A DNA stretch of 5,342 bases from positions 1 through 5,342 of the forward strand of contig DJMH01000051.1 in assembly GCA_002435305.1 (NCBI GenBank), written 5' to 3'. Each line of letters starts with the position of its first letter. Within the stretch, counting starts at the first letter, position 1. The DNA is from Dehalococcoidia bacterium UBA6495 (GTDB lineage Bacteria; Chloroflexota; Dehalococcoidia; Lucifugimonadales; UBA826). The position numbers and the translations under genes are program-made. A model generated the notes under the pieces. It made no database searches and had not been told where the DNA came from. It was given only the letters and a program-made list of their open reading frames with translations. Below are positions 5,164 to 5,342 of the stretch, in pieces.

Positions 5164-5342
5164 CTATTTATCTGTCTTCTTGAACAGTCCTCCACACCAG
5201 GCCCCAAACTTGCCCAAAAGTATAGTAGGCCTCTTAAAGGAAGTCGGCCAAACAAATGTTAGGTAAGACACAATTAGCGAGCTAATGCCAAAAACAGCAA
5301 GTAAATTCACTTTTGTAATAAAAACCCCGACAAAAAAAATGA
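5164..5342 (-). CDS. C-terminal part of an unidentified small or membrane protein
   Basis: An open frame enters from the right edge and ends at TAG (5166-5164), giving 58 visible residues. The first ~30 are strongly hydrophobic (IFFVGVFITKVNLLAVFGIS and onward, at least one membrane segment). A basic tail follows: K-R-P-T, then GKFGAWCGGLFKKTDK. I do not recognise the family. A GTG inside the segment (codon 11) could start a 48-residue protein, but the open frame and hydrophobicity continue to the edge, so a truncated longer gene is more likely. It ends 37 nt before ccdA on the same strand, which suggests one operon and possibly a membrane or redox role, by context only. Confidence 0.5.
   Translation of the reverse strand, partial: IFFVGVFITKVNLLAVFGISSLIVSYLTFVWPTSFKRPTILLGKFGAWCGGLFKKTDK

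Overview
The window looks like ordinary chromosomal DNA from a bacterium of moderate-to-low GC. Genes are closely packed on both strands. Clear Shine-Dalgarno sites (GGGAGG, GGAG, AAGGAG), a sigma70-like TTGACA/TATATT promoter and a type I QueF all argue for Bacteria. The mix of genes is what I would expect from an uncultured planktonic lineage, for example marine Chloroflexota of the SAR202 type: a fused gamma-alpha 2-oxoacid:ferredoxin oxidoreductase, a FAH-family hydrolase, CcmAB and CcdA. That taxonomic guess is low-confidence inference. I see no mobile element, CRISPR array, tRNA or rRNA.

Layout. Bases 1-1355 (minus) hold the first 451 codons of a gamma-alpha fusion subunit of a 2-oxoacid:acceptor oxidoreductase, which starts at a TTG and runs off the left edge. 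Bases 1356-1617 are a regulatory-looking gap with a good promoter, a leader that can fold into a 13-bp stem, a perfect 12-bp palindrome and a short ORF whose stop overlaps the TTG start. Bases 1618-2947 (minus) are ccmB and ccmA, overlapping by 14 nt, the two core subunits of the System I cytochrome c maturation ABC transporter. A short divergent promoter region separates them from queF (3054-3473, plus), the 7-cyano-7-deazaguanine reductase of queuosine synthesis. It is followed on the same strand by a FAH-family hydrolase/isomerase (3581-4348) that ends in a hairpin terminator. From the right, a CcdA-family thiol-disulfide electron carrier (5126-4404, minus) converges on that terminator. Upstream of it lies the C-terminal end of an unidentified membrane protein (5342-5164, minus).

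Working together. ccmAB and ccdA, though separated by two plus-strand genes, both serve cytochrome c maturation (haem handling, and reducing power for apocytochrome and CcmG-type thiols outside the membrane). The oxidoreductase, queF and FAH genes are metabolic neighbours with no obvious shared pathway. I find no clear evidence of a novel multi-gene system. The most interesting untested signals are in the leader of the oxidoreductase gene.
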